Positions 39,582 through 40,480 of a DNA stretch of 40,480 nucleotides are shown in pieces. Position 1 is the stretch's first letter. Each line of letters starts with the position of its first letter. Both the position numbers and the translations under genes were made by a program. Origin of the DNA: Fidelibacterota bacterium (GTDB taxonomy: Bacteria > Fidelibacterota > Marinisomatia > SCGC-AAA003-L08 > JACNLC01); assembly GCA_014381725.1 (NCBI GenBank), contig JACNLC010000057.1, positions 1 to 40,480 on the forward strand, read 5' to 3'. The notes under the pieces are model-generated. The model was not told where the DNA came from. It did not search any database and worked only from the letters and a program-made list of their open reading frames with translations.

Positions 39582-40480
39582 TCAAAATTCACTTTTTAAT
39601 TTTTGATTATCAATATTATATGCTTCTTTTGAGGAATAAAAAAACGAATGTATAAAATGCCCATAACTACCAGCACCTATTTGATAAGTTAGTTTTCCAG
39701 AAAATGCATCCCAACTATGCTGATATGATAACTCATTAATAGACATTGAAGTAATCCTGCTACTCACGTTATCACTTTCCCTTCCAATTGCCGTTTTGAT
39801 TGTTTTACCATACACGTCCATAATCAATTCTGCTCTACTAAAATAAGCATTAAGGCTCGCTTGATTATTATCTGTGACAAAATGTACAGATGCTTTATAA
39901 AGTTTGTTATTATAAAATTCTAATTGTAGAGTAGACTTGTTACCTTGAAAAACAAAATTACTTACATCAATTATTGTAGTGTTTGAAGTGGAATTATCAA
40001 CCTTGGACGTCTGTGGGCCAAGTATATCTTTTACTTGAGATACAGTCATTCCCCATTGATATTCTTGAAATCCTGTAATATCTTTTCTTTTCAGAACATT
40101 TCCATCTTCTTCTTTGCCAGGTAATGTTTTTTCATCAATATATGTCCATTCACTTGTAATTATTTCTGTTTCTCCTCCATATGTAGTCTTCATTTGCCAA
40201 GATGAATTTGCAGACATTCCATCTTTTGCAAAATGTACTGTCATAAATTCATCGCCGATACCCATAGCAGTCATATCAGTGTGCAACTGTAAGTATAATG
40301 AATTATCTTCAGTTTTTAATATATCATATTTATCAATCCTTGTTAGCCCGCGACCATCCTTTAGGATCACTTTAGCTGAGTATTCGTTATTATTGTTATA
40401 ATAATAATCTGTACCGCCTGTACCTCCATCAGAACTTCTAAACCAGTGTCCTATTAATAATTCAGCAGGGGTCATTTCTG
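39582..40480 (-). CDS. Unknown cassette protein, 5' end outside window
   Basis: 297 residues from an internal ATG at 40475, but the frame stays open to the window edge and no signal peptide is seen, so the start is probably outside. The N-terminal part (LLIGHWFRSSDGG, then beta strands) resembles lipocalin-like or small beta-barrel domains in which an early xxGxW motif is typical. A later segment, YQWGMTVSQVKDILGP, resembles short repeats found in some lipoproteins that begin WGMS or WGMT. No catalytic motif is visible and I do not recognise the family. Its stop lies 6 nt before attC site 4. Confidence 0.65.
   Translation of the reverse strand, partial: EMTPAELLIGHWFRSSDGGTGGTDYYYNNNNEYSAKVILKDGRGLTRIDKYDILKTEDNSLYLQLHTDMTAMGIGDEFMTVHFAKDGMSANSSWQMKTTYGGETEIITSEWTYIDEKTLPGKEEDGNVLKRKDITGFQEYQWGMTVSQVKDILGPQTSKVDNSTSNTTIIDVSNFVFQGNKSTLQLEFYNNKLYKASVHFVTDNNQASLNAYFSRAELIMDVYGKTIKTAIGRESDNVSSRITSMSINELSYQHSWDAFSGKLTYQIGAGSYGHFIHSFFYSSKEAYNIDNQKLKSEF

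Larger units (their letters stand above)
34731..40480 (-). mobile_element. Putative integron gene-cassette array, integrase not in window
   Basis: All genes here lie on the minus strand, against the preceding block, and are separated by attC-like sites at 34731-34787, 36024-36156 and 39514-39575, plus a doubtful one at 38781-38897. Each site begins 7-13 nt after a stop codon. On the minus strand two sites contain extra C and A bases in the left arm, giving the extrahelical G and T on the opposite strand that mark attC and set its direction; that direction agrees with the genes. No intI is visible. With this polarity attI and intI would lie beyond the right edge, or this is an integrase-less attC cluster. 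The section 36169-38722 holds three genes in one apparent cassette, so some sites may be lost. Confidence 0.72.

Overview
The window is AT-rich DNA from a member of the FCB superphylum. The many C-terminal domains of the form YPNPFNPxTTIxYxL...GQLVExLV...SGxYFxxxxxGxxxxTxKxxLxK, together with paired GWNWFS modules, point to Candidatus Neomarinimicrobiota (Marinimicrobia/SAR406) or a close relative. This is inferred from protein style; there is no rRNA gene in the window to confirm it.

Layout. (1) Positions 1-20812 form an envelope and secretion region. It holds a TonB-dependent receptor, a duplicated-domain lipoprotein, and a series of secreted proteins ending in type IX (Por) secretion sorting domains: a beta-rich protein, two very large multidomain proteins, a gingipain-type C25 peptidase of 1916 residues, an endonuclease I and a small Ig-like protein. 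Three of the large proteins share two unnamed modules, called here A (GAFVxxExRG...IIGND) and B (GWNWFS...YGWYGL). Each of these three genes is preceded by a pair of TGTTACA-like heptamers about one helical turn apart. Inserted in this region (about 11.0-12.8 kb) is a gene-poor island with a severed signal peptide, a Fib_succ_major (FISUMP) lipoprotein gene and a hairpin-rich tail.

(2) Positions 20813-34701 are a dense, co-directional housekeeping block with overlapping or abutting genes: cca, an unknown outer-membrane protein, a PorD-like (DUF4835) protein, an EnvC-like LytM protein, holB, metG, tatD, rsmA, rpoD, rpsU (TTG start, very strong Shine-Dalgarno), glmM, deoC and rlmD. The PorD-like gene may link this block to secretion of the proteins in region 1.

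(3) Positions 34731-40480 look like an integron gene-cassette array. All genes are on the minus strand. At least three intergenic sites (57, 133 and 62 nt) have the attC layout: RYYYAAC-like and GTTRRRY-like ends, a conserved ATCAACC box, and in two of them the pair of extrahelical bases typical of attC, on the strand expected for the gene direction. Each lies 7-13 nt after a stop codon. A fourth site is doubtful. The cargo is a SIR2-like protein with a zinc knuckle, a four-helix membrane protein, a RhuM-family protein, a DinD-like Bro-N protein, a small outer-membrane barrel protein and an unknown protein running off the right edge. RhuM and DinD carry the same ~90-bp element right after their stop codons. 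No integron integrase is in view; from the cassette orientation it would lie to the right of the window, if it exists.

No tRNA, rRNA, CRISPR array or transposase gene was seen. All functions are read from sequence motifs by eye, without database searches.
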